Of a stretch of DNA of 17,584 bases, positions 1 through 6,742 are shown one piece after another. The stretch is taken from assembly GCA_016178125.1 (NCBI GenBank), contig JACOTV010000004.1, positions 1 through 17,584 on the forward strand, written 5' to 3'. Position 1 is the first letter of the stretch; the number at the start of each line of letters is the position of its first letter. A program made the translations under genes and the position numbers. The notes under the pieces are model-generated. The model had not been told where the DNA came from. It searched no databases and saw nothing but the letters and a program-made list of their open reading frames with translations. The stretch comes from Candidatus Microgenomates bacterium. GTDB lineage: Bacteria; Patescibacteriota; Microgenomatia; UBA1406; GWC2-37-13.

Positions 1-155
1 AAATTCAGGAAGAACGCAAAAAACTGGGGACTGCGCCCAACGAGAAGGTCATCGTTCATCTTCCCGCATGGCCCGAGAAGTTTGAAGAAGATATTAAGAA
101 AAAAGCCCTCGTAACGTCGATTACCAAGGGGGAATTTAAAGTCTCAAGAGAATAA
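1..155 (+). CDS. C-terminal end of a class I aminoacyl-tRNA synthetase (probably IleS), partial
   Basis: Only the last 50 codons are present, open from the window edge (codons in phase from base 3) to a TAA at 153-155. The tail reads IQEERKKLGTAPNEKVIV, then a segment rich in Lys and Glu, and ends KGEFKVSRE. It resembles the C-terminal anticodon-binding and tail region of isoleucyl-tRNA synthetases, where an IQ.xRK.xG helix is followed by a short beta segment and a charged helix. ValS-type tails are a weaker alternative. If right, the enzyme charges tRNA-Ile in the cytoplasm. The assignment rests on a short, poorly conserved end, so it is tentative; that this is the end of a real gene is more certain. 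Confidence 0.45.
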   Translation, partial: IQEERKKLGTAPNEKVIVHLPAWPEKFEEDIKKKALVTSITKGEFKVSRE

Positions 156-161
156 TTATTA

Positions 162-241
162 TGTCATCCTGAATTTATTTCAGGATCCCTGCCTGCCGGC
201 AGGCAGGTTTCGAGAGATGCTGAAACGAGTTCAGCATGACA
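162..241. repeat. Nested palindromic intergenic element
   Basis: The 80-bp element is bounded by TGTCAT (162-167) and its complement ATGACA (236-241). Inside are three perfect hairpins in a row: ATCCTGAA/TTCAGGAT (166-173 and 179-186), the 20-bp perfect palindrome CCTGCCTGCCGGCAGGCAGG (188-207), and ATGCTGAA/TTCAGCAT (217-224 and 230-237). The left and right hairpins are near-copies of each other (ATCCTGAA against ATGCTGAA), so the element is symmetric as a whole. No T-run follows on either strand, so it is not a classical intrinsic terminator. It fills the gap between the synthetase-like gene and rodA. It resembles the small dispersed palindromic repeats scattered in intergenic DNA of several bacterial groups. 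Confidence 0.75.
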
Positions 242-251
242 CCACCTCAGG

Positions 252-257
252 TATACT
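252..257 (+). promoter_or_regulatory. -10-like box (TATACT) for rodA
   Basis: TATACT lies 6 bp upstream of the rodA ATG at 264. Transcription would then begin at or next to the start codon, giving a leaderless message. No purine-rich ribosome binding site lies between the box and the ATG. No good -35 hexamer is seen. Confidence 0.5.
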
Positions 258-263
258 ATCTTC

Positions 264-1295
264 ATGCTGATTTTGATTCCAACCGGCATCCTGTTTGTCT
301 TTAGCATCTTCAACCTTATTGGTATAAAGCCCGCGCTGGTTCCTGTTCAGCTACTATTTCTGGTGATTTCGGCAGTAGGATTTTTTCTTCTTCGACGGAT
401 CGGACTCGCTTTTTTTAGGCAAAATGCTAAGCTTTTTTACTGGATTTTTGTGAGCCTGTTGGTGCTTACCTATATAATCGGATTTGAAGCGCGCGGCTCA
501 AAGCGCTGGATCGACCTGCATTTTTTTAACTTTCAGCCGTCTGAATTCTTTAAAATATTCTTTGTTCTCTTTTTCGCCGACTATTTCAGTGCGCTCAAAA
601 AGGATTCCGACGAAGTTGGCGTATTTTTCAAGAGTCTGTTTTACTTTGCGCTCCCGACGTTCATTATTTTCAAACAGCCCGATTTGGGGAGTGCGTTGGT
701 GTACGCGTGTATTTATTTCACCTTGTTGTTTTTTTCGTACATACCAAAAAAGACGATCCTGACCTTTTTTGCCGCGCTCGGGCTGGTGCTCCCGTTTGGG
801 TGGTTCATATTGCATGACTATCAAAAGAACCGCATCTTAAGCTTCATAAACCCACACATCGATAGCATGGGGACGGGATATAACATGCTTCAGGCGGTTA
901 TTACAACTGGTTCGGGGAAGTTCTTTGGTCGTGGATTGGGGCATGGTACCCAGACCAAACTCTCGTTTTTACCCGAAAATCATACCGATTTTGCGTTCTC
1001 CTCGCTCATTGAGCAGTTTGGGTTTGTTGGGGGGTTTTTGGTACTGGGGTGCTATTTCGCGATTGTGGCTATTTTGGTGCGTAAAATACTCGAAACTATA
1101 TCAAAACAGAACAAAAATGACTACTTTAACGCGCTCTTTTTGACCGGTTTTCTGGCGTATTTCGTGTTTCAGCTTTCGGTTAATATAAGCATGAATTTAG
1201 GGCTTTTTCCGGTCACGGGCATCACCTTACCGCTTATTTCATACGGAGGGTCTTCGCTTGCTGGGATCATGATCTCTCTTGCGCTTTTGCCGTGA
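264..1295 (+). CDS. rodA: Rod-shape-determining SEDS peptidoglycan polymerase RodA
   Basis: The product is a 343-residue polytopic membrane protein of the SEDS family, which polymerises lipid II into glycan strands together with a class B penicillin-binding protein during cell elongation. Visible signatures are ARGSKRWIDL (76-85) and QPSEFFK (91-97), KQPDLGSAL (137-145), and GRGLGHGTQTKLSFLPENHTDF (222-243), which includes the catalytic Asp242 equivalent. The C-terminal signature is MNLGLFPVTGITLPLISYGGSSL. The MNxGLxPVTGIxLPL form favours RodA over FtsW. The length is slightly below the usual 360-370 because the N-terminus is short, with only a few residues before the first membrane segment. 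The ATG at 264 is preferred because TATACT ends 6 bp upstream. The rplU promoter sits across its 3' end. Confidence 0.93.
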   Translation: MLILIPTGILFVFSIFNLIGIKPALVPVQLLFLVISAVGFFLLRRIGLAFFRQNAKLFYWIFVSLLVLTYIIGFEARGSKRWIDLHFFNFQPSEFFKIFFVLFFADYFSALKKDSDEVGVFFKSLFYFALPTFIIFKQPDLGSALVYACIYFTLLFFSYIPKKTILTFFAALGLVLPFGWFILHDYQKNRILSFINPHIDSMGTGYNMLQAVITTGSGKFFGRGLGHGTQTKLSFLPENHTDFAFSSLIEQFGFVGGFLVLGCYFAIVAILVRKILETISKQNKNDYFNALFLTGFLAYFVFQLSVNISMNLGLFPVTGITLPLISYGGSSLAGIMISLALLP

Positions 1296-1307
1296 GGCGG
1301 GTATAAT
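1279..1307 (+). promoter_or_regulatory. Promoter of rplU-rpmA (TTGCGC-N17-TATAAT)
   Basis: A perfect -10 TATAAT (1302-1307) lies 17 bp after TTGCGC (1279-1284), which overlaps the last codons of rodA. The ATG of rplU is 7 bp after the -10, so the transcript should start at or beside the A of the ATG. There is no room for a leader or the usual L21 autoregulatory leader RNA. Confidence 0.7.
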
Positions 1308-1314
1308 TTGACTC

Positions 1315-1623
1315 ATGGCTACCTACGCAGTGGTTAAAACCGGAGGAAAACAATATTTAGTAAAAGAAGCAGACCAGATTGTGGTCGAACATCTTGAGGG
1401 CGAAACGGGCGCCAAAGTCGATCTCACCACGCTTTCCATTTTCGACAACGAAGAGCTCAAAGTTGAGTTCGGTGCGCCCCTTAAACAGGCGGTTGTTGCC
1501 GAAATCATCGAACAAGGCAAAGGCGAAAAGGTTCGTATTGCAAAATTTAAGTCAAAGGTCCGCTACCGCAAGGTCCGTGGATTCCGACCCACTCTTACCA
1601 AGTTACAGATCGTGAAAATCTAA
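1315..1623 (+). CDS. rplU: 50S ribosomal protein bL21
   Basis: This 102-residue protein is full length for bL21, which binds 23S rRNA in the large subunit. The N-terminus MATYAVVKTGGKQYLVKEAD is the family signature (YAVxxxGGKQYxV). The C-terminal part KFKSKVRYRKVRGFRPTLTKLQI matches the conserved KxKxxxxYRxxxGHRxxxTxxxI block, with the usual His replaced by Phe in GFRP. The stop is followed by a single base and then the rpmA start, so the two genes are one operon. The start is fixed by alignment and by TATAAT 7 bp upstream. No Shine-Dalgarno sequence is seen. Confidence 0.97.
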   Translation: MATYAVVKTGGKQYLVKEADQIVVEHLEGETGAKVDLTTLSIFDNEELKVEFGAPLKQAVVAEIIEQGKGEKVRIAKFKSKVRYRKVRGFRPTLTKLQIVKI

Positions 1624-1624
1624 C

Positions 1625-1879
1625 ATGGCACATACAAAGTCACAAAAAGCGACACGCGGTAACCGCGATTCCAAATCAAAGCGCCGTGGCGTAAAAATGT
1701 TTGGTGGTCAGCTCGTTAAAACCGGAAACGTTATTGTTCGCCAAAGCGGAAGCAAATTCCACGCAGGCGACGGGGTACTTCAGGCAAAAGACTTTACTCT
1801 TATGGCACTCCGCGAAGGGGTAGTGGAATTCCGTATCCGCCGCGGAGATACCTACGTCTACGTATGCGACCCATCGTAA
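1625..1879 (+). CDS. rpmA: 50S ribosomal protein bL27
   Basis: This 84-residue protein is the usual bL27 length. The N-terminal tail reaches the peptidyl transferase centre in known ribosomes; here it is MAHTKSQKATRGNRDSKSKR, with the family hallmark RDSKSKRxGVKxFGGQ followed by VRQSGSKFHAGDGV. The start at 1625 leaves no cleavable N-terminal extension of the Firmicutes type. One base separates it from rplU, and its last 16 bases overlap the start of the ParB-like gene, so translation of that gene may be coupled to rpmA. There is no Shine-Dalgarno sequence before it. Confidence 0.97.
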   Translation: MAHTKSQKATRGNRDSKSKRRGVKMFGGQLVKTGNVIVRQSGSKFHAGDGVLQAKDFTLMALREGVVEFRIRRGDTYVYVCDPS

Positions 1880-2448
1880 GCCAGCTCCTTGACCAACTCC
1901 GTGCTGAAGAAGACGTTTTTAAAGTATCCTCGCTCCTTCACCAGATCATCCGTGATGAACAAGTGCCCTTGGTGACCGTAAGTCGCGAACTCGGAGCGAA
2001 GCCTTCGTATATAAGCCACCTCATGCGTATCAAAAAGCTTCCCTCAATCATCATAGACGGCTATTATTCAAAAACCGTGTCATTGTCGCATTTATTTATC
2101 ATATCGCGCCTGAGTAATGTGCCAGACATGATTCGGGTATATGAGCAAGTGCTTTCTCACAATTTACCCACCGCCAAAACCGAAGAACTCGTTCGCGAAA
2201 TTCTTTTTCATGTCGATTCACGGGGAGAGCGAATCGATAAGCATAAGATTCAACTACTCAAGGAAAAGTTTAAAGCAAAAAAAGTAGACCTCGAAATTGT
2301 TCAGACCCGAACCAAAGGACGGATTGCCTTGGAAATGAAAGGGAACCTCGAAAAAACGACCGCGTTTATCGAAGAGCTAGTGTCTGCTCTGGACTTTGAT
2401 GTAGAAGAAATGCCTGCTTCGTCGCATAATGAAACGGATTCCCTATAA
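1864..2448 (+). CDS. ParB/KorB-type helix-turn-helix protein lacking the CTPase domain
   Basis: The product has 194 residues. Residues about 34-60 (VPLVTVSRELGAKPSYISHLMRIKKLP) match the helix-turn-helix of ParB/Spo0J/KorB proteins. They are followed by TVSLSHLFIISRL (71-83), like the ParB linker segment after the HTH (LSxGHAxAL). The N-terminal ParB CTP-binding region (GERRxRA) is absent, and the C-terminal half (about 110-194) is charged and not recognised. It is probably a cytoplasmic DNA-binding regulator or nucleoid protein, not a full ParB. Its ATG lies inside the last codons of rpmA (16-base overlap), suggesting an rplU-rpmA-HTH operon. Its 3' end overlaps signal peptidase I on the other strand by 83 bp. 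Confidence 0.7.
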   Translation: MRPIVSQLLDQLRAEEDVFKVSSLLHQIIRDEQVPLVTVSRELGAKPSYISHLMRIKKLPSIIIDGYYSKTVSLSHLFIISRLSNVPDMIRVYEQVLSHNLPTAKTEELVREILFHVDSRGERIDKHKIQLLKEKFKAKKVDLEIVQTRTKGRIALEMKGNLEKTTAFIEELVSALDFDVEEMPASSHNETDSL

Positions 2449-2986
2449 CACCCATTCTCCCGGGTGGAAAGTATCGGTAAAACACTTGGCCGATGAGGCT
2501 CGAGACTTGTACCGGCCCAAAGTCACGTGAATCCGAGGACCTGGGGCGGTTGTCTCCCATGACCCATATTTGCTCCTGAGGCACTGTAATCGTTTCGTCT
2601 TCGTGAATATAGCCGCCTTCCCATAAGTTTGTTTTGTCTGAGGTGTATGGCTCGTCGAGAGCGCGGTTATTAACGTAAACTGTGCCTGCCGTGACCCGAA
2701 CCGTGTCGCCGGGGAGTCCAATAACGCGTTTTATGTATTCGATGTCTGGGTTGCGCGGCGATTTAAAGACCACAACATCGCCGCGCGCAATACCGCGGAA
2801 CTTGTAGGTCACTTTGCTGGTAAAAATGTATTCGCCATCATGAAACGTGGGAACCATTGACGCGCCTTTTACTTGATTTGGCTGCATGATGAAGAGGTAG
2901 ATTACTATGAAGATAGATCCAACGAAGGTAACTGTTTCCAATATATCCATTACGAAGTCAATTATGGCCTTGACGAAGTTCATCAT
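2366..2986 (-). CDS. lepB: Signal peptidase I
   Basis: The 206-residue (or 205) membrane serine protease of family S26 cleaves signal peptides of exported proteins. A single N-terminal membrane segment (about 15-34) is followed by QVKGASMVPTF with catalytic Ser43, then EYIKRVIGLPGD with the catalytic Lys86, and VMGDNRPRSSDSRDFG (142-157), the conserved box for the fold. The first ATG is at 2986-2984 and the second at 2983-2981. TAAAAT (2995-2990) is 6 bp before the second, which may be the true leaderless start. The last roughly 26 residues after GRMGVI go beyond the usual family end and are encoded antisense to the ParB-like gene. Confidence 0.93.
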   Translation of the reverse strand: MMNFVKAIIDFVMDILETVTFVGSIFIVIYLFIMQPNQVKGASMVPTFHDGEYIFTSKVTYKFRGIARGDVVVFKSPRNPDIEYIKRVIGLPGDTVRVTAGTVYVNNRALDEPYTSDKTNLWEGGYIHEDETITVPQEQIWVMGDNRPRSSDSRDFGPVQVSSLIGQVFYRYFPPGRMGVIGNPFHYATKQAFLLHQSPEQTLALR

Positions 2987-2989
2987 TAC

Positions 2990-2995
2990 ATTTTA
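2990..2995 (-). promoter_or_regulatory. -10-like box (TAAAAT) for lepB
   Basis: Read on the minus strand, TAAAAT precedes GTAATGATG. It is 6 bp before the second ATG (2983) and only 3 bp before the first (2986). By analogy with other genes here it favours the second ATG as the start of a leaderless message. No -35 or Shine-Dalgarno sequence is recognised. Confidence 0.4.
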
Positions 2996-3030
2996 GAAGT
3001 AGATAACATAAAAAACAAGGCAGAACGCAG

Positions 3031-3036
3031 TATAAT
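3031..3036 (+). promoter_or_regulatory. -10 box (TATAAT) of tRNA-Val
   Basis: A consensus TATAAT ends 8 bp before the first base of the tRNA, so the primary transcript would begin at or within a base or two of the mature 5' end, leaving almost nothing for RNase P to remove. No convincing -35 hexamer is seen 16-18 bp upstream. Confidence 0.55.
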
Positions 3037-3044
3037 AGGGTTCA

Positions 3045-3121
3045 GGCCGCTTAGCTCAGTTGGCTAGAGCACTCGATTCACATTCGATAGGTCCGCGGTT
3101 CGAGTCCGCGAGTGGCCACCA
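3045..3121 (+). tRNA. tRNA-Val (anticodon CAC)
   Basis: The cloverleaf is clear. Acceptor GGCCGCT pairs with AGTGGCC (one G-U). The D arm is GCTC/GAGC. The anticodon stem CTCGA/TCGAT has loop TTCACAT, giving CAC at 3079-3081. The T arm is CGCGG/CCGCG with loop TTCGAGT. The discriminator is A and CCA is encoded. The outermost pair of the anticodon stem is a C-U mismatch (3072/3088). It reads GUG codons. The tRNA 3' end at 3121 directly meets the stop codon of the convergent methyltransferase gene. Confidence 0.95.
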
Positions 3122-4024
3122 TCAGTTCTTTTTAAGATACGTTTGCAGGATACTTCCTTTAGTTCCGATATTCAGAATTGGTGTAAGAGCGGGCGCAATG
3201 TGCGCATCTATGAAAGGGAGTGTGTGCGTCTGTGTAGACGCACTATGCTTCGTAGAATTACCGACGGCTGCACTCTTTTTTCCGACTTCAGCTCGCTTGA
3301 TTCTTCGTATAACTGCCATGAAGTGCTCGGGGTAACTATATGTCGCGACAGTACCGATCGATATGCCGAGTCTCTGAGCAATAGCTTTTACAGAGTTGGC
3401 CGAAAAAAGGTTGATATGAGCCGGGGGTGTAAGGAAGGTATATTGGGTCTGTTCAACATCAAATAGATGACTATCAATATTGGGTGTTTCGATAAACAAA
3501 ATGCCGTTTTTGTGCAAATGATTTGCTATAAGTCGAAGTGCTTTTTCAGGGTTTCGTAGATGTTCAACAACATGTATGAGTGAGATTACATCAAATTTTT
3601 TCCTCGGATTTTTTTTGAAATATGCTTCAAATTCGGCGTTAATGGTGGTGATCGGAAGCCTGAGCGACTCCTGATACAGATTTTTTGCGGGTTCAATTCC
3701 GAGTGCGGTAAACCCAGCGCTTTGTGCCATCTCAACAAACGTTCCAGGCCCCGACCCGACGTCTAGGAGAGTCTTTGCGTCCGGGCTAATAGAACGAATG
3801 GTCGTAAATATATGTGCTGCCTGCGCTTCAAATCGTCGTTTCCCGCGGTCGCTCACCGTAAACTCGTAGTGCGTATCGTAAAGCGACGATATGCTTTTTG
3901 CAGAAGGAACGGGGTGCAGAAATACCATCTTGCAGCTACTGCATCGATAATAGGTGAACTGATTCATCATCTTATGAAAATAAGCAGTTCTGGTGCTCTG
4001 GCATGCGGGGCATGAGGGGTTCAT
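3122..4024 (-). CDS. Class I SAM-dependent methyltransferase with N-terminal zinc ribbon
   Basis: The product has 300 residues. An N-terminal zinc knuckle, CPAC (5-8) and CSSC (28-31), precedes a Rossmann methyltransferase domain: motif I LLDVGSGPGTF (86-96), an acidic residue Glu111 for the ribose, and VVEHLRNP (152-159), typical of the Methyltransf_23 type. The last 70 residues are low in recognisable features. Such proteins often modify sugars or lipids in surface-glycan clusters, and this one is divergent from such an operon, so an O- or C-methylation of a sugar is a reasonable guess but not shown. The ATG at 4024 has TACAAT 8 bp upstream on the minus strand, suggesting a leaderless message. 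The stop codon abuts tRNA-Val. Confidence 0.85.
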   Translation of the reverse strand: MNPSCPACQSTRTAYFHKMMNQFTYYRCSSCKMVFLHPVPSAKSISSLYDTHYEFTVSDRGKRRFEAQAAHIFTTIRSISPDAKTLLDVGSGPGTFVEMAQSAGFTALGIEPAKNLYQESLRLPITTINAEFEAYFKKNPRKKFDVISLIHVVEHLRNPEKALRLIANHLHKNGILFIETPNIDSHLFDVEQTQYTFLTPPAHINLFSANSVKAIAQRLGISIGTVATYSYPEHFMAVIRRIKRAEVGKKSAAVGNSTKHSASTQTHTLPFIDAHIAPALTPILNIGTKGSILQTYLKKN

Positions 4025-4032
4025 ATCGAGGT

Positions 4033-4067
4033 ATTGTACCTAAATTTTGGGTACGAATTGATAAACT
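4033..4067. promoter_or_regulatory. Divergent promoters between methyltransferase and glycan operon
   Basis: The 49-bp gap between the two start codons holds TACAAT on the minus strand (4038-4033, 8 bp before the methyltransferase ATG) and TAAACT on the plus strand (4062-4067, 6 bp before the glycosyltransferase ATG at 4074). The minus box lies in a small inverted repeat, AGGTA-TTG-TACCT (4029-4041). The two promoters must share or overlap their upstream elements, so they may compete or be co-regulated. Confidence 0.5.
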
Positions 4068-4073
4068 TACAGA

Positions 4074-4820
4074 ATGAATGGCCTACTGAGCGTGGTAATG
4101 ATCACGCGAAACTCTGAGCTGCTATTGGACCGTGCATTGGCTTCGGTTAAGAACATAGCCGACGAAATCATTGTTGTCGACGACAACTCTACCGATCGAA
4201 CAGTTGCGATCGCACAAAAATATGATGCGCAAATATACCCGTTTTCTCATGAAGATTTTGGCAAACGGAAAGCGTATGGTATTGACCACGCACGATGTGA
4301 ATGGATTTTAATTCTCGACTCTGACGAAATCGTTTCTAAACTCCTAGCCGACGAAATCGCAACGGTCACACGAATGCGTCGAGCAATCGATGTGTACCAC
4401 ATACCATTTCGTAACCATTTTTTAGGTCGACCCCTTAGGTACGGAGGAGAACGGTACGCAAAGCCTTCGCTCTTTCAAAAGAAAAAAGTGGTGATGCGTG
4501 AAGCGTTGGTACACGAACAAATAACATTTGACCTTGGTCGCTCGACATGCCTTCATAGTCCGATTATTCACTATTCCTATCGATCCCTAGGGCAGATGTA
4601 TCGTAAGTTTACTAACTACGCGATTCGTGAGGCCCGTCAAAAACGCCAGGCCGGGGAACAGACAAGCATGAAAAAAATAGTTATGTATCCACCGCATATG
4701 GTATGGGCTCGGTTTATTAAAGATCGGGGATATAAGGACGGACTGTTTAGACTACCGCTCGACATAGGCTTTGGGTATATGGAGTTTCTGACGTATGTTA
4801 GTATGTTGTTTATCAGATGA
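4074..4820 (+). CDS. Family 2 glycosyltransferase (WaaE/KdtX-like)
   Basis: The product has 248 residues, with the GT-A nucleotide-sugar fold of GT2. SVVMITRN near the N-terminus, VVDDNSTD (34-41) for the nucleotide and LDSDE (81-85) for the metal (DxD) are clear. LVHEQI (144-149) corresponds to the VHE motif of the lipopolysaccharide-core glucosyltransferase WaaE group. It probably adds a hexose to a lipid-linked oligosaccharide on the cytoplasmic face; donor and acceptor are unknown. It is the first gene of the operon. The ATG at 4074 follows TAAACT by 6 bp. Its TGA overlaps the start of the next gene (ATGA), suggesting translational coupling. It is distantly similar to the GT2 at 7779, but lacks that protein's AAQRN motif (GKRKA here). 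Confidence 0.87.
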   Translation: MNGLLSVVMITRNSELLLDRALASVKNIADEIIVVDDNSTDRTVAIAQKYDAQIYPFSHEDFGKRKAYGIDHARCEWILILDSDEIVSKLLADEIATVTRMRRAIDVYHIPFRNHFLGRPLRYGGERYAKPSLFQKKKVVMREALVHEQITFDLGRSTCLHSPIIHYSYRSLGQMYRKFTNYAIREARQKRQAGEQTSMKKIVMYPPHMVWARFIKDRGYKDGLFRLPLDIGFGYMEFLTYVSMLFIR

Positions 4821-6742
4821 AAACGGCATTTATTATTGTGACAGTTGCGGGTATGGAAGACATGACCCGCAAACTGGTTCTCCAGGTCAAGGCATGGCGC
4901 GTACGCAACCTCAGTGTCTATGTTATTCGTAACGAACGAGGCAAGGAAGGGTACGCATCGGGGGTGAATAAGGGTATACAAGAGGCAATAAAAGACGACG
5001 CTGAATTGTTTATTGTTGCGAACCCTGACATTTCACTCAAAGGAATTCACCCGAAGCAGTTCTTTGAAGCGGCGGCCAAGTTTGACGTATGGGGCTACGC
5101 CTTTAAACAAGAAAAACAGGTGTATTATGGCGGGCAAATCGACTCCATTCGGTTAAGCGGTGGACTCAAAAAATCGATACCATCTGAACGGTTTGCGCAG
5201 TGCGATTTTGTATCGGGGTCATTATGCGGTTTTCACAAAGCAGTAATCGATACGATTGGTCTGTGGGACGAAGGGTATGGTATGTATTACGAAGACGTTG
5301 ATTTTTGTTTGCGAGCCAGACGTGCAGGGCTCAGGGTTGGGATCGATTCCGAGACAGAATATATTCACTATGAAACGTCGGGAGAGTCAACGCTTAAAAA
5401 GGAACAACTCGCGACGAATCGGTTTAGATTTTTTCTTAAATATGCGGATATTAAACAAACATCATATGAGGCGATGCGTCTACCGCTTACGATTTTCGAG
5501 TATCGAAAGCTCATATGGGACAGTATTAAGACACGTCCTTTTTTGGTCAATTTTCTTAGCTTAAATACGTCTTCGTTGTTTCTCAAAATTCTTAATTTTA
5601 TTCTGTTTTTATTTCTGGTCAGATTACTGAGTGTTCCCGAATATGGGGTATATACGCTGATTTGGGCGCTTGTCGGATTTCTCACCCCCCTTGCCGATTT
5701 TGGAACGACATCATTTGGTATTACACAGCTTGCAGATTCACGCGTATCGTTTAATGAGTTATTTTCCTTTAGATTTTTTGTTGCGATTATTGTCGGGATA
5801 GTGTCTCTTATTACTGCGGTTCTCTTTAACGTGACCGCCGGCGCAGGACTGTTTCTTATTGCGAGTGTAATGCTTGCAAATAACTTCTCGGGAAGCCTAC
5901 TGGTTCTTATGAGTAATAAAAGCAAAACGTATGTGACGTCGCTTATTGCGGTCGCGTTTAATTCGGTGCTCATTATTGCGACTATTGCGACACTTATTAT
6001 GACACATGACCTTACCCATGCACTCTTTACGATCGGTGCTGCCTATCTGCTATATAGCGTAATCAACCTCTATTATCTGAAAAAATTCTATGTGCCACTT
6101 GCATTGATTTTCAGTACTGCTGAATGGCGAAATATCGCTAATTATTCCTTCGTGTTTCTGCTGTTAGGATTTTTTGCGGGAGTATATTTTAGAATCGATG
6201 TGTTACTTTTGAATAAACTTAAAGGAAACGAGGCGGTTGGCATATATTCTGCTGGATACAAATTCTTTGAAGCACTTTTGTTTGTTGCGTCGAGCTATAC
6301 GATTGCGGCCGCGCCGATTATCCAGAAGCTTATTCTGATAAATCGTGACGAATGCATGAAGCGTATAAAACGTGATAGTAGGTTATTGTTTTCGTTCGGC
6401 ATGGGAAGCGCGATAGTGCTTTCTATTTTGGCTCCCGCTGTTTTACCTATTTTGCTCAAGCATTCGTATGCGCACTCGGTACAGGTATTTCAAATCGTCA
6501 TATTTGCATTGCCGTTTATGTTGGTCTCAACCGTTTACATGAGTGTGTTGTTTATATTAAAAAAATCAAAAGCGATTCTTGCTCTTTTTGCCGCACAAGC
6601 GCTATTGGTATTTTTGCTAAATATTATCTACATCCCACGCTATTCTTATTATGCAAGTGCCGTGTTTACTGTTTTAGCAGAAGTCGTAAATGTTATTGCC
6701 GTTATGATTTTAGTACACAAAACCTATGCGGATCTCACTTGA
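4817..6742 (+). CDS. Fusion of a GT2 glycosyltransferase and a Wzx/MOP-type polysaccharide flippase
   Basis: One uninterrupted 641-codon frame. Residues 1-235 form a rhamnosyltransferase-like GT2 domain: GYASGVNKGI (45-54), VANPDI (67-72) in place of DxD, and YGMYYEDVDFCLRARRAG (154-171) with the acceptor-side EDVD, then IHYETSGES. From about residue 240 a flippase of the MOP/PST family begins (FLSLNTSSLFLKILNF, VRLLSVPEYGVYTL, LADFGTTSFG) and continues through about 12 hydrophobic segments to the end. Adding a sugar and flipping the lipid-linked product would thus be coupled in one membrane protein. It starts in ATGA overlap with the previous gene and overlaps the next gene by 17 bases. Each domain is clear; that the fusion is biological and not a sequence error is likely but untested. 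Confidence 0.88.
   Translation: MKTAFIIVTVAGMEDMTRKLVLQVKAWRVRNLSVYVIRNERGKEGYASGVNKGIQEAIKDDAELFIVANPDISLKGIHPKQFFEAAAKFDVWGYAFKQEKQVYYGGQIDSIRLSGGLKKSIPSERFAQCDFVSGSLCGFHKAVIDTIGLWDEGYGMYYEDVDFCLRARRAGLRVGIDSETEYIHYETSGESTLKKEQLATNRFRFFLKYADIKQTSYEAMRLPLTIFEYRKLIWDSIKTRPFLVNFLSLNTSSLFLKILNFILFLFLVRLLSVPEYGVYTLIWALVGFLTPLADFGTTSFGITQLADSRVSFNELFSFRFFVAIIVGIVSLITAVLFNVTAGAGLFLIASVMLANNFSGSLLVLMSNKSKTYVTSLIAVAFNSVLIIATIATLIMTHDLTHALFTIGAAYLLYSVINLYYLKKFYVPLALIFSTAEWRNIANYSFVFLLLGFFAGVYFRIDVLLLNKLKGNEAVGIYSAGYKFFEALLFVASSYTIAAAPIIQKLILINRDECMKRIKRDSRLLFSFGMGSAIVLSILAPAVLPILLKHSYAHSVQVFQIVIFALPFMLVSTVYMSVLFILKKSKAILALFAAQALLVFLLNIIYIPRYSYYASAVFTVLAEVVNVIAVMILVHKTYADLT

Noticed and set aside
162..241. 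CRISPR repeat or intrinsic terminator at the nested palindrome
   Set aside because: There is no regular repeat-spacer series, and no T-run follows any of the hairpins.
1323..1615. Open frames on both strands overlapping rplU
   Set aside because: They lie wholly inside rplU, have no family resemblance and no own promoter; the bL21 frame explains the region.
3060..3466. Plus-strand open frames through the end of tRNA-Val and the methyltransferase gene
   Set aside because: They run through the tRNA or antisense to the recognised methyltransferase, and the translated sequences are Cys/Arg-rich and of low complexity.
5368..5973. 201-codon minus-strand open frame inside the GT-flippase fusion
   Set aside because: It is antisense to conserved GT2 and flippase motifs, its translation resembles no family, and no promoter or spacing supports it.
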